Assembly (NCBI RefSeq): GCF_964199755.1
Contig: NC_133900.1
Span: 79,902,727 to 79,966,726 of the forward strand
DNA from: Larus michahellis
Lineage: Eukaryota; Chordata; Aves; Charadriiformes; Laridae
Direction: 5' to 3'
Length of the DNA stretch: 64,000 nt
In this document: positions 14,762-28,900 of the stretch, one piece after another
Layout: the number at the start of each line of letters is the position of its first letter
Numbering within the stretch: the stretch's first letter is position 1
The notes under the pieces: generated by a model
What the model saw: only the letters and a program-made list of their open reading frames with translations
What the model was told of the DNA's origin: nothing
The model's database searches: none
Program-made: the position numbers and the translations under genes

Positions 14762-15900
14762 GAATCATAGAATAGTTTGGGTTGGAAGGGACCTTTAAAG
14801 GTCATCTGGTCCAACCTCCCCTGCAATGAGCAGGTACATCTGCAACTAGATCAGGTTGCTCAGAGCCCCGTCCAACCTGACCTTGAAGGTTTCCAGGGAT
14901 GGGGCATCTACACGTCTCTGGGTAACCTAGGCCAGGGATTCACCGCCCTCAGTGTAAAAAATGTCTTCCTTGTATCTAGTCTGAATCTACCCTCTTTTAA
15001 TGAAATGCCATTACCCTTTGTCCTGTCGCAACAGGCCCTGCTAGAAGGTTTGTCCCCATCTTTCCTGTAGGGCCCCTTTAAGTACTGAAGCCTTCTTTTC
15101 TCCAGGCTGAACAACCCCAACTCTCTCAGCCTGTCCTCATAGCAGAGGTGCTCCAGTCCTCTGAGCATCTTCGTGGCTTCCTCTGGACCCGCTCCAACAG
15201 GTCCATGCCTTTCCTGTGATGAGGGCTCCAGAGATGGATGCAGTACTCCAGGTGGGGTCTCACCAGAGCTGAGGGGCAGAATCGTGTCCCTCGACCTGCT
15301 GGTTATGTTTCTTTTGATGCAGCCCAGGATATGGTTGGCCTTCTGGACTGCGAGCTCAGCAGCTGCCGGCTCCATATCTCTCCAATTTAGAGAGAAGGAT
15401 GTTGTGACGGACCATGACAAAGGCCTCACAGAAGTCCAGATAGACAACAGATGTAGCTCTTCCCTTGTCCAGTGATATAGTCACTCCATCATAGAAGGTC
15501 ACTAGGTTGGTCAGGCAGGACTTGCCTTTGGTGAAGCCGTGCTGGCTCTCTCAAATCACCTCCCTGTCCTCCATGTGCCTTAGCAGAGCTTCTCAGAGGA
15601 TCTGTTCCATGATCTTGCCAGGCCCAGAGGTGATGCTGACGGGGCGGTAGTTCCCAGGGTCCTCCTTTCTACCCTTTTTAAAAATGGGTGCAATGTTTCC
15701 CTTTTTCCAGTCACCGGGGACTTCATCTGACTGCCATGACTTTTCAAATATGATGGAGAGTGGCTTCATCAGCCAATTCCCTCAAGACTCTGGGATGCCT
15801 CTTGTCAGGTCCCATAGACTTCTGTATGTCCAGGTTCCTCAGTTGGTCACGAACCTGATCTTCTCTTCCAGTGGGAGGGCTTTGATCCCCCAAATACTTT
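14762..15900 (-). mobile_element. CR1 LINE, 5'-truncated with an internal deletion (copy A)
   Basis: The minus strand reads as the C-terminal part of a CR1 reverse-transcriptase ORF followed by the CR1 3' UTR. Around 15660-15935 the minus-strand translation contains KSMGPD followed by [10 protein letters not shown], typical of the CR1 RT. Around 14910-15200 it contains the GPEEATKMLRGLEHL and SLEKRRLQ blocks of the ORF2 C-terminus. The 3' end lies at the left edge, where the plus strand reads GGAATCATAGAATAG and then the conserved GGTTGGAAGGGACC. The frame is broken by stops and indels. Compared with copy B at 36.1 kb, about 0.43 kb is missing at the junction near 15372, and the missing part includes the catalytic FADD segment. 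The right (5') boundary is approximate (15890-15950). The copy is not capable of retrotransposition. Confidence 0.93.
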
Positions 15901-18900
15901 TCTATAATCTCTTTCCCATTAGTGGGATCATACAAATATCCAATCGCAGCATTTCACCTGAGTCATTTTGTTCAACTCTGCTACTACACTAAAAAAAAAC
16001 AACAAAGGGGATTATTTATCTATGCCGTCAATCTAAAACTTGACTTGCCCAAGGTCACAAACAGTGTTTAAAGGTGGAAGAGTACCTCATCATACAAAAA
16101 CACTTGTCATTTTTAGGATTGCACACCAATGGAAACCAGGTATCATGGGTTCTTCTCAGACTTTTATGTACTTAAGCTTGAAAACATCAGAACAGTTCTT
16201 TTCATAATTGAAATGTGAATGTTTAAAGGAGAATCACAGAATTAAAACAAAAAAACAAAACCAAAAAACACTACATGCAAATAGACCCACTGAAAGATTC
16301 ATTCCCCAGTAGAATACGTGTTCTTCTAATTGAAGAACTGCAGATCCAGAAGTAAAAATTAACATCTATCAAGGACTCTCTGTAAAATGGCTGCTCTGGG
16401 CATAAACCTGATGCAAAAGACATTCCACAAGCTAGCTTCCATTAGTTAGATCATTAGCAGATTTTGTAAACACTAGCTGTAAGCATATTTATGAGGTCCT
16501 TTATTCCCTTATACTGTTTAAAAAAAAAAAAAAAAGAAAAGATTTTATTAAAGTATTCCACCAGCAAACAATTTTTTAAGTGTATCAAGCTTGTGTTCAA
16601 AAGAAAATGCGAGCATTGCAAAAGCTTTCGTCAAGTTAGGCAATAACTCCCTTTTTACACTGTTTCTTTTACTTAAAGCCAGGACCAAAATGCTTGTGGT
16701 CTCTACAATTGCTTTCAACAATTCACGCTTAGCAAAATGGGGTGAGAATGTAAACAATCATATCTAAATTAGTATCCTGAACTTACTAGTTTGTATATTT
16801 TGCAAGTTTGTTTGAATTTGTTGCTTTGAACTAGAATGGCGTGATTTATATTGAAGAAACCCCTCAAAAATATTCTTTGTGAAGTGATTCCAATATAGGA
16901 AAAAATCCCCCCTCCCTCCCACTCTTGTCTGAGATACATTACAATAATCTGTATCTTTTTCCAGCTGATCTATAAACTTGAGGGGACTGTATTTTTGAAA
17001 AGCTAAAAGAAACATCCATACATCACCTATAGATCACAAAGTTCACATTTGAATCTATATGAAATGATTAATTTCTTGCACTAGAAAATATCACAGCTTC
17101 CTTATCACAGTGTTCCACCTTCTCCCTTCCCGTTTCTTCTCCCTCTGAGCTATCTGCAGAAGGTTAAGGAGACAAGGTCAAAAAGAACTAATCGGTAGGC
17201 AATCCTCTACTAAACAGTTACAAAACAATCAGCCTTATCCCCGGTTAATTCTGAAACATGGGCAGGTGGTTAGTCCTGCAAGGGCCCTGATCTGCAGCTC
17301 GTGCAAATCAGTGTCGCTTCGCTTGAATACAATTAGACCAACTTCACACCATCTAAGAATACGCTTTGGGATTTAGTGTAGCTAATGCCAGAGCCAACAA
17401 AAAGCAATCCTTGATTCTTAAACCCCAGGTCAACTTAGGCAAGCAGTAAGTTATTGCTTGCTTCTGTTTGTTTATCATTCGGAGGGTTGTTGTTGTTTTA
17501 TCTTTTATTAAGAAAGGAAAGATAAGTGCATTAAGGTGTATCTTTCAACCCTTAAAACATTTTATAGGTCTGTGTAGACAACTGATGCTATCTTCAAAGG
17601 CAATAATAAGAAAATGTACTCTGTAAATTGTATTTTACCCTCATAGTTTAAGGATTTTAGTATTTTTTGTAATAGCTGCAGGGATTCATAATGCAGCTAT
17701 ATGAAAATTATAATTTCTCCACATTTTGCAAACTTTTTATTATGCACGCTATAGGCAAGCTAGAAAAGATAGGTATGCCAGTGATTAGGAAGGGATACGT
17801 TATTGCTACATTATAATGCACAAACAGGTTTTATGTTCTTCTGCATAATATTAGAAGCCCAAATTTATTGAGTCACAGCATCTTATCATCACTCAGCTTT
17901 TAAATTAAGGCAGCAATCGTTGATTTATATCAGGCATAAAGAAGTTCCCTTGTCACATTACTTACTGATACATGGGGTATAATTGTGACGAAGTATGAGA
18001 GTATGCAATACAGTCATTAAGAATTATTTGCATGCATGTAAAAAAAAAAAGGAAAATATATTCATTTTTACTGTTAACCTCTTCAAAGTTACATCCTCTT
18101 ATTATGTACTATTATCTGCTGAAAAACCATAAACATTCAACAAATCTGCTTGAAAGATTTTTCACTTCAGAGCATTTAAAGATAAAATGTAAATGAAATA
18201 TACCTAAAAGTTAGAAATACATCTAACTAACACATCTAAAGGGGTGCAATCATGTCTTGCACTGCTAAATATCACTGGGTAAAGGAGGTTGTGATAGAGA
18301 CTACTTTGATAGCTAAAAATTCATTCAGTTGTCTAGACATCTAGACATCTTACCCTATTTTCTAAAATCAGTGAAAAAATGCCCAGGTAGTAAGTTAAAT
18401 AAACAGGTGAAAGTGCATGGTTAATTCATTTTCACCTTTTTGAGGCTGCAGATATCATGTGTGGGCAGTCTTGTGGGCTTTATTTGTTCCCATGAAGAAA
18501 GTTTGCAGATCATGCTTACTGTGTATACGTACATTCCTGCTTGTATTTCACATTGACTGGGATCCTCATATTCATGAAGAACAGTGAACATTTTCAGGGG
18601 TCCTGTAGTAAATCGCACTTGTAGAAGAAGCACCATAGTCTGGTCCTATATTTATAAATCCCTTTCAAAATTCCCCCCCAAAACCAACAGCCAAAACAAG
18701 ACAATTGTTCTCTGGAAGCTGTTCAGCGTCCACATACATTTCTTAAGAATTTTTGATCAAGATTCCCAAAAGTGAAATTAATCGCTAGCCATTTCTATTC
18801 CAGAATTTTATTAAACTAAATGCTCACTCCAGCAAACTATTATTGATTAGGGCAGTTGAATTTAAAACTGATCATTATTATATTTGTCTGGTTCATTGGG

Positions 18901-21900
18901 AAAATTATGGAGTAAACACAGATTTGAAATGATGATAAATCAGAGACAGAGGACAAAATAGGAAACATCCTATACTGTGATATTTTAGGATATACTTAGG
19001 CAGTCAATTTAATAAATTACAGCCCACCAATGCTAAGATATTTCCACATCATAAATAAATGCCTCCTAGAAAAACAGAGCCCCCACTAAATGCATATACT
19101 TTAGTTGTTAAATAAGACAAACCAAAACAATATAGTATGATACTGCATTTGTCAACCTTTGACTTGAGGCTTACTGCTCTTGTTCCAAATAACCCAGCTA
19201 CCATATACTTGTAAATGTCATATAAAATGGCCTCAAGTTAATTTCTGAGAGTGGCTGAAATACTCTCTCTGGATGACAAAACGTACATGCGAAAAGAGAC
19301 ATGTGCTTCGAGGACTGTTTTCTCTTAAAGATTTGATTTGGCATTGTGCTAGGCGCTTCCTATTATTTCTTACTTCAGTTGACCACGATTTTCAGCAAGG
19401 AATTATCATCTCTGTCATTTAACGCGCTGCAGTTCCATAAGTATGCACAGGGATAATTTAATGAATGTTCTGATGCTCGGATCTTATGGTGAAACTGAAC
19501 AGGAGCATTAATTAGATCAATAAAACTGCAAATATTGCAAAAGAATTTGCCTGACAGTTACAGTACTAAGCTCTTCTGAGTTATATTTTGGTCTCGTAAA
19601 ACACTGTTCGTGCTATTTCAGTTAATGAAATTATTATCCACAATTTCATTAAATAATATCCATGAGTCTGTTATTCAGGCTGAAAAATGGCTGGAGTCCC
19701 TTAAAGAATAGAACAACTTGAATAGAAGAAGAAAAAGACATGCGAAAACGCTCGATACCTAACAATTTTATTTGCTCTGCTATTTCTTTTCCAAGTCAGT
19801 CCAGTTAGTTTTTCCTAATTTTCAGTATTTAAACCAACTCAGCCGTCTTTGCGTGGAAGATGATGTGAGATGATTGTGTGAGCTTTTCAGCTTTCCGGCA
19901 GGCTGGCAATAACAGAGAGCAGCAACACAGGTAATATCTTAAAATGGCATATCTCTTTGTGTAATCAATATCTGATCATTACTTCATTTTAAAAGAGCCC
20001 TCTTTCTTAGGATTTCTTGGAGATGAGGGTTGAAGGAGAAAAAGAGAGACTACAGAGGCTCTATGTTACACTGAAGGACAGAAAGAGAGGTACTACGTTA
20101 TACCTCAGATTCTGAGCATTTCAGGTAAAATTGTCTTTGATTCTGTTTTGGTGGAAGCTAAATTGCCATGGTGTATGGTCCCGAGTTATAAATAAGTGTA
20201 TGGGAAATCTTTTATAGAGCTAAAACTAAGACATTTGTATGCCACAATTGCTGAGCCAGAGTGCAGCTGAGTTTTGCTGTCTTTCCTCCTGGAATCGGGA
20301 AAAATTTCAAAGGAGCTGATGATAAATTATAAAACTCTTCCGCTGAGTCTAAATCAGAGTTACTGGCAAATGCCATGTTGATGTTACCTGGCATTAAGAT
20401 GAACATACGCAAAAAAGATGCTGAGAATAAAAACTTTTTTCATTACAAGGCCAACTTCACCGGTTGCTAATAGTCCTGGAGTCTGCCTGCCTTCCCTAAT
20501 ATACAGCATCTAGATAACTTATTATCCAGAGGATGGATTTTACTATTGGGCCTGGTTTTGATTTTACTCCACCACGCTCATTCGGAGACACTGGTGGAAA
20601 TCAAACCCTTATCTTTAGAGGTGTGTTCCCACCCTTCCTTAATAATGGTGTTCATTATTTTCAAATAAAGCACTTAAAAGATTACGGCAATAGAGTTGCT
20701 TTTACTTAACACATTTCTGCTGTTCAGAGAGGAATTATAGAACAAATCGTTATTAAAATGCTTTATTTAAAGCGAGCACTTTATTCCACTGTTCTATGCA
20801 CCTATTTAGATTCATGTCTTTTCTAAGTTTTATTGGAATCTCTTTCAGACCAGTTTTAACCCTGCACTGGTGCCTTCAGCTAGAGGACCTCAAAGTGAGG
20901 AGAGAAACAAAACGCAGAAAATGCATAGATTCTTTAAATTCTGATACTGTTCAAACACACCTATGTCTATTTTCTGCCTCAAAATTTTTTTACCTGCACT
21001 AAACTTGCTTTCTGCCAATGTCAAAGAAATTAATAAGATCCAGACAGTTAAGTAAAATTCATGCCTTAAAGCCCAATCTAATTTCCTAAATTATAGAGAA
21101 TACTACCCTACTATTTCAAGAAATACCAGACGCCGTTTATATTTATGTGGAGCAGAGGTGATAGGAGAATTATTTTACTCCGTTTTCAACACAGGTTATA
21201 CAAAACAAATCGTAATAGATGTTCTTCTTAAACCGAGTTCATGACAAAGTTTGTCATGGGCTGTTAGGAAAATCTGTAGGCAGTATGGGTCACCAGAAAT
21301 AATTCCTGAGATTAGCCTAGTTTTTGTTAATTTTTGCATAATTTAAATATCATTTAGTCTATGTTATATTCATACGTAATAGCAGGAATCCAAGTTGTAT
21401 GAGGGTTTACTCAACAAGTCATCTGTAGTTACTCTTCACGCGGTGCGTTAATCTGTCCGGGTGAACTGTTGACTCAAGATTTATGTCTGATAAAATATAG
21501 ATTGGTCGTAGACAACCATATCATATCTTTCTACATAAATTACGTGACCCACCCTTGGTAACAGTCTAATGATAGCTAAAAATGATAACACTCTGAGGAA
21601 CTACCACAGTTTCTGTTTTGCACAAAAAGTGCTAGTGAATATAACAGATTTTGATCTCTCTCCAATTATTTTTACAGGTGTAGGTGTATCACTGTTTCAC
21701 TGTAGGTGATACTGTGTGTATAGAAGAGGAACCAAGAAATAATTTTAACTATCTTCAGCATGTTAAAAGTAATTTTAAGAGGAGTCTTGGGTCAATAACA
21801 ACATAAACTTTTGTATTTAAGATTTCTTCTGACGACAGAAGTAGCTGTCTTGAAAAATAGGAAACATAATAAAAAAACAAACGAACAAACAAAAACAACA

Positions 21901-22081
21901 ACAAAACCCCAAACCCTCTGTTTCCTTTATTTCAATGCCTGCCTAGCAGGTTAGGAGATAAAAAACAGGCATGACAACTTTTTTTTCTCTCTCCTAGATA
22001 CAGTTGCAGGTTTACAGAACTTCATGCTTTCCTTTTAGACCCAACATTTCAATTCCATCAATACACAGAATTCCAAAAACG
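15901..22081. other. Intergenic DNA, no gene supported
   Basis: AT-rich unique sequence with several short homopolymer A runs (for example 16520-16535 and 18040-18050). There is no ORF with recognisable protein similarity. Two stretches, 17240-17350 and 19290-19690, keep CpG dinucleotides and dense transcription-factor-like words and are discussed as candidate conserved elements. The segment just before the tetranucleotide array (21870-21910) is A-rich with AAAC/AACAA motifs. Confidence 0.6.
19290..19690. promoter_or_regulatory. Possible conserved non-coding element
   Basis: This is a non-repetitive stretch with clustered homeodomain-like ATTAATTAGATCAATAAAA around 19508. It has a C/EBP-like ATTGCAAAAG near 19534 and retained CpGs (AGGCGCTTCC near 19351, AACGCGCTGC near 19421) in an otherwise CpG-poor desert. 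The pattern suggests selective constraint, but it has not been tested by alignment. Confidence 0.3.
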
Positions 22082-22995
<914 letters not shown>

Positions 22996-25900
22996 AAAAG
23001 AAGAGAGAGAAAGGAAGGCTGGACAGCTGTTATTTTTGGTTAAGGATATTATAGTTTATAAAGAAAGCTCCCAGAGAAGAATGCAATGTTTATGTGCACA
23101 TTCCTTACAGATGATAGTCATTTAAGAGAGGCTTTGCGGTTAACCCCTGTCAATGGGAATGTATGGATTCTGGTAGGAAGGAGAATTATATACTACCACA
23201 ATTTGTAAGAAAGTGTTATTTTTAAAGTATTGACTACATGGTTATGAAAAAAGATGTCTGAGGAGGGTAGTAGTGAAGTGAGGATTTGTTCTTGCTCCTC
23301 CTGAAATCAGGAGATGAAATAAGCCCCTCTCATTTAATGGAGGAAAATCTTGTTCAGGAAATTTTATGCCAAAGGTAGAGACCATTTTCTGATTTGATAT
23401 ACAATTTACAGCATGTTTCCATAGCAGAAAGTTACAGATATTTTTTTTAAAAGATGAAATTCCATTAATTTTAAATGTTTTACAGCAACTTCTCTCGGTC
23501 AGAAAGATATTTTGGTAAATATCAGAAGTTTGGCTATTATAATTCTGCTGGCATTTACTTTGTGTCAACAGTTTAATAATTAATTCTGTAATAGGAGCCA
23601 AATCAAAAACAGAGAGTTATTTAAAATTGTAGAATAATGATCACTACTGTCTCAAGTAACTCATAATATTTTGGAGAAAACTATTCTCCTCCATTTGATG
23701 GATTGACTTCCTGAAGAACAAACGGAAACACTGAATGAATGAATGACAGAATCATGGAAAGAACACCCTTTGGGGGTTTCATCAAGATTTTACTTTCCAG
23801 CAGTCATTTAGCCTTTCTGCCACTTTAATTAGATGAACAAATATGGAACACTTCGCACTATATTCTGCATGTTATTGCATGCTGACACACCTCCCCCAGA
23901 AGTCTGACCACATATCTAATCTTGATTAGATGTTAATAAGCTTTAAAGAGAAAGAAGCTGATATATGAAGTTTAATCTCTTCTTATGTCTTAAGAAGGAC
24001 AATCAGGGCTAAATTTCAAAAAGGGATTTTAAAAAGCCGCATAATATAGTGGGATGTGGCAGAAACAGTCATTTTTGCAGAGACAATGAACAGATATACA
24101 AATTAATGTGATTTTGCAAAATATGACTAATAGACATATATAAACAGTGCATGCACAAATCCAAATATTTTGTAGGAACAAAAAAGTTGTCCGGTTTTAA
24201 TTGCATTTGATATTGCAGAACAACAGAAAACATGCATGAACAGAATTTCTAAAAAGCCCATGCCTAAGGCAAAACTGAGAAATTTGAAAATTTTTGAAAT
24301 TGCTAGAATATCTCTGAAGAATCATCTAAAGTTTTAGGATTTCCATCAAGCAGGTTACATTTTGAAAAGTTCCTAAGTTAATTGTCCCACTCTCATTGAA
24401 ATCAATAGCAATCGGTGCTGGCTCCGTACAAAAGACTCAATCTTATTTAGGCAATTTTCATGGCAATTTTTCATTCTTAGATGCTTGCTTGTCTACTGGA
24501 ATCCAGAGCTCTGAGCTTGGTGCCTAAGTTTCTCATGAAACGCATGGCAGCTTGCCCAAAAAAGACTATGTGTCTCCAGAAATACAGCTGTCGTTCCTCC
24601 TCGGGTCTGCCTAGGCCAAAAGCTTTTAAGCTCCACAGGCACGGAAGTTTGAACATTAGTATTTGCCAAGCACCTGAAGTTCTGCACACAGAAGAGCTCC
24701 TTTCCTGATGCTCCACTGCTCCCCACTTAATAGACGTGAAACCCAACAAGGATCCACCTTCTGGGCAACGTATATCTTCAGCTGTTCTGGAAGACTGCTC
24801 AAACCCCAAGCTTTTTAAAGAGAAATGGGGTAAAATCTCCTTTTGAAGCTGTTTCACTGGGCAAAAATAAAAAATAAAAAATTCTCCATTGTGACAAAGG
24901 GGGAGAGAGGGATTGTAACTATGACACTATAACGTAGATTATTTTTGGAATTGAAATTTTCCTCCTCAATCAGTTTGGGGAATGGTCTTGCATGTGATTT
25001 TCAGAAAGTCTGTGTTTATGCCTTGTCCTTTGGGCAGTAAACTCACCTCAGCTGCCATTTCACTCTGTTGATACCAAATTGGGCAACACAGAAGTTCAAC
25101 TTTTTCAGTAAAAATGGATGAGATGATTACTTGGGACACTCAGGAAACCACTGAATTCAGGAGTTCTGTAAATGGTACATTTTTTTCTTCAGTAGTGAAG
25201 TTAGGCATTCACAAGCCCACACCACCAGTCACTCTGCCTTCATTTATGTTCATACAATAGTTTGCGGACAGGCACTATGAACTGCATGACTAAAATAAAT
25301 TGGGATTGAAAACCAGAGAACCTTTGTAACAAAGCATCCAGACGGCTTTTAACCAGCTTTTAATGACTTTTAACAAAAGGAAAGGTCTACAACTGTAGAT
25401 TGCACCTACACTTATCCATACCGTGTTGCTCGGAGATACCTAATTACTGCCAACTAGAGTACCTCCAAAACTGGAAGTGGCATAGCTCCATTGTGTGATG
25501 TTGTACCCTACACGCTTAGGTGAAGAGGAGAGAAAATACAATTCTGTCACGCTCCCCTTCTGATAACTTGGAGCAAAGCTACACATTTCCAAGTCCCTCG
25601 TGTAGCATCTTAACGTGGCTGTGCGCGATGCTGTTTGCGTGAAGACAACTAAGCCATATTTGACAGCGCGGCACCATGTGGTGTAGAAATATCCTGCTGT
25701 AAATCCGCAGAAGGGGAAGTGGCCAACTGCTGGGGGTGTCACTGCTGGTGTTCTGGATCACGTTGCACAACGCAGCTTTTCACTGCCAAGGATCGCAGAA
25801 AGCTGAACTGACTAAATAAGCAAAGGGTTTCAGCACAGGCAGTGTTATGAGATGTCTCTACTCATAGGGCTGATAGACACAGGCCCAGATCCTTAGCCGT

Positions 25901-28900
25901 TATAAGTGGGTATCAGTGGAGCAGCATTAAATTGGAGCTGCCTTGATTGACACTTGCAGTGTGTTTGGTTTGGGGGTTTTTCAGGGGGCACAGGGTCTTT
26001 CCTGTTCCTTTTCCCATAATCTATGTTTTTAATATCTTCAATCTGCCCATCTGCCCAACTCTCTCTTTTATCTGCTCGCGTATGTTTGGGCATTACATGT
26101 TGTTGCCGGTTTGGAATTAAACTTAAAATTTAAACCTTGAAAGGCAATGATGCCATTTTGCAAGACTTTGTTTAGGCCTCATCTAAAATCAGCAAGAGCA
26201 GAATATGTTAGATTGGCAGAAAGACTTAATGAGGAGAGACTTAATAATATACAGCTATATAAAAGGTTGGTGGGGGAAGCAAAGATATGAACCGAGACTG
26301 AACTTGCTTTCGTTGCTGTATTCAAATATAAACTGTATGCGTAAGCTAAAATGATGAACACAGACATAAAAGGGGAAGAAAACGGGAAGGGATTAAAGTT
26401 TGTTGAGACAGAAGGCGAAGTCTGGAAACTTTGCATACGACACTTATTAGTCGTATTCTAAACATGTAAAATCACTGTATCGTATCAATTGCTCCCTACA
26501 TTTAAATAGGAAAACGTTGGGAGATGGGAAGGACGAGCCCAGTTCAAAACATTCATCAGTTACAAATTCCGCGTCACACCGTGTTGCTGCTCGAAACAAA
26601 AGAAATGTTTCAAACCCTTCCTGCAGTTTCTAAAAGGCTTTTAACAGTATTATCACCATCAGACAAATCGTGCCTTTTCTTGCTAACTGGGGGATGCAAC
26701 TTTATAACTGTATTAAAAAGCTACTGTGAAACAATGATCCAGAGCAGTGTCCAAAAGCATTTGTTAGGACATTCTTCCATTATGCGGTAGTACATGCTCA
26801 GGGCACAGCTCTTGACGGGGACAAATGGAAGATTGCATTTTGATGGCCAAAGATACCTACGAAAAACAAGAGAGAAAAAATTGCGATGCCTTTTTCTTCA
26901 CTGTGTCACAGTGCTTCGCGGTGGGAAAGAGCAGCTTTTAAGAGAGTGAGACGCGGACGAGGGTGCGTACTCATACAGCCTGCCCCCTTAGAAAGGGGAG
27001 CAGAGCTATAGCAGCCAATTTGAAAACCTAAAAATTAGCTAAGAAAAGGGTGAAGTAAGTAGTTTTTCTATGTTCTGCCCCAGAGGAAGCAGCAGATGAA
27101 AAAGGAGATACATTTTACATCTGACTAGCAATTAACAAGCTCTTAGTCCTTACAACCGTACTTACAGGTTAATCAGACTAACAAGAACTCCAGAACTTCT
27201 TGCTTTTTGGTAACTTCTTCTGTAATCAATGTTGCTACGAAGCACAGGCTCAGATTCTTAGATTGCATCTCTTCTATAACTGTACTTGTATTCGATTTTT
27301 AGAAAACTCTCTCTATAGAAATAAAAAGAGCATGCCTTACATCTTTCTATCATGATGTGCTTTATTTACCATAAGGAATTTCACTAGTGTTCACTTTCTG
27401 AACATAAAGAAATATAAAAAGCTTTATATACAAAAACATTCATATATAAATATGCATATACATGGAGATACATCTACATAGAAAAAGATACGCATGAAGC
27501 ATTTCTGGCAATCAAATATCAACTAGAAGAAGAGGAGATACAACTAAATGTAAGAAAGCAGGTCACTCACTGTAGTTCTCATACTGAGGAGTAGCGCGGT
27601 TTGATAACAGCAGAAAAATGGTGGAACTATACTGGAAAACAGAGACTATAGATTGAGCTGGGTGTTTCAAAGAGGGACAAAGATCATGGGCTGGTGAATG
27701 AGCGTTCATCCAAGCTTTGAAGGACCTGACCCATGCAGCTTCCCACAGGTCTCCCCATTAGAAAATGTGCCCCTTCAGGATCTCGGTGGCTTTTTAAGCA
27801 GCTCAGATGCCGAAGAATATGAAATAGGATTAAGATGATCTTCTCCAATTTTCTTACAGCTCTGTATTTTTTTTCTCTTCTGATCTCCCCAGCCATTTTT
27901 GGACGTGGGGAAGCAGGTTCACACCCAGACACGTTGCAGAGAGACTTTGTCACTGAAGTGCTGCTACCACACGCTGATCCCTTGCTTACTCACTGCAATT
28001 TGAGGTAGATCACTGTGGCCAAGCTGGGGGATCCTGAGCCCTGGAAAGACTGCAGATAAAAAGAATACAAGACAGACCCAGATGATACACAGACTTTATG
28101 AAATTAACATTCAATAAAAAAATAAAAAAATTAAAAACCCCAATCGAAAGACAGATTGTCCCACAGAGTTTAGACATCTGAACCTAACCCGAAATAAAGT
28201 CATCTAAAATCAGCTGAAACTAGAAAACACACAAGCAAACAAATAAGCAAATAAAGAAATCCCTCATCCAACATTCTGTAAACGAGATCAGACCAAGAGA
28301 CTGTACACTGATGATTTTATGCATCTGAGCTACAAAGCAAGGGCTAAATTATTGGTATTCCTCTTGGAAATTGATTTTATTCTCCAGTTCAGTACAATTA
28401 AATCTTTGCCTTTAAGACACCAGTGGAAGGGAATGGGAGTTATTTGCTTTTTTCCCCCCTCAATGACATCTCTTCAGTAGCAGACAGGAATTTGCCCTCT
28501 GTTTGCAGTTTGTATAACATCATACTGTGCTTAACTAACCTACAGGGTGAAATTCAACCTGGTGTAGCTTCAGTTCCTTCAGGAAAATACAGCTATATTT
28601 TCCTTAGCAAGCGACTCTTCAGAGGTGCGATATAACATCTGAAATACAGCATTTTAAGGATCAGAGGGAGATGTCACCCATGGGGTACAGTGGTGCTGAG
28701 AAATACAGAAGCCACAGCTTCTCATAGAGGAACGACGTTTAAATAAAGATACAACAGACCCAACCATGCTGGCTCACAGTAAGCTGAGAAAAGTCAAGCA
28801 AACATGAATGGGTCACGCTTCACTTACAGTCCTACAAACTACAGGCAGTAAACACCCTTCAAACAACAATAACTTTAATCTACTTTTCTAAATACTCGGT

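Noticed and set aside
16231..16275. AGAATCACAGAATT followed by an A-rich run, possible CR1 3' end
   Set aside because: Only a dozen bases resemble the CR1 terminus. The conserved ggttggaagggacc block is absent.
24477..24857. 126-codon minus-strand ORF
   Set aside because: No known family. Overlapping frames on both strands are also open, which suggests composition and chance.
28090..28140. A-rich segment with an AATAAA-like word, possible processed pseudogene tail
   Set aside because: No gene-like sequence precedes it and there is no flanking target duplication that I can see.
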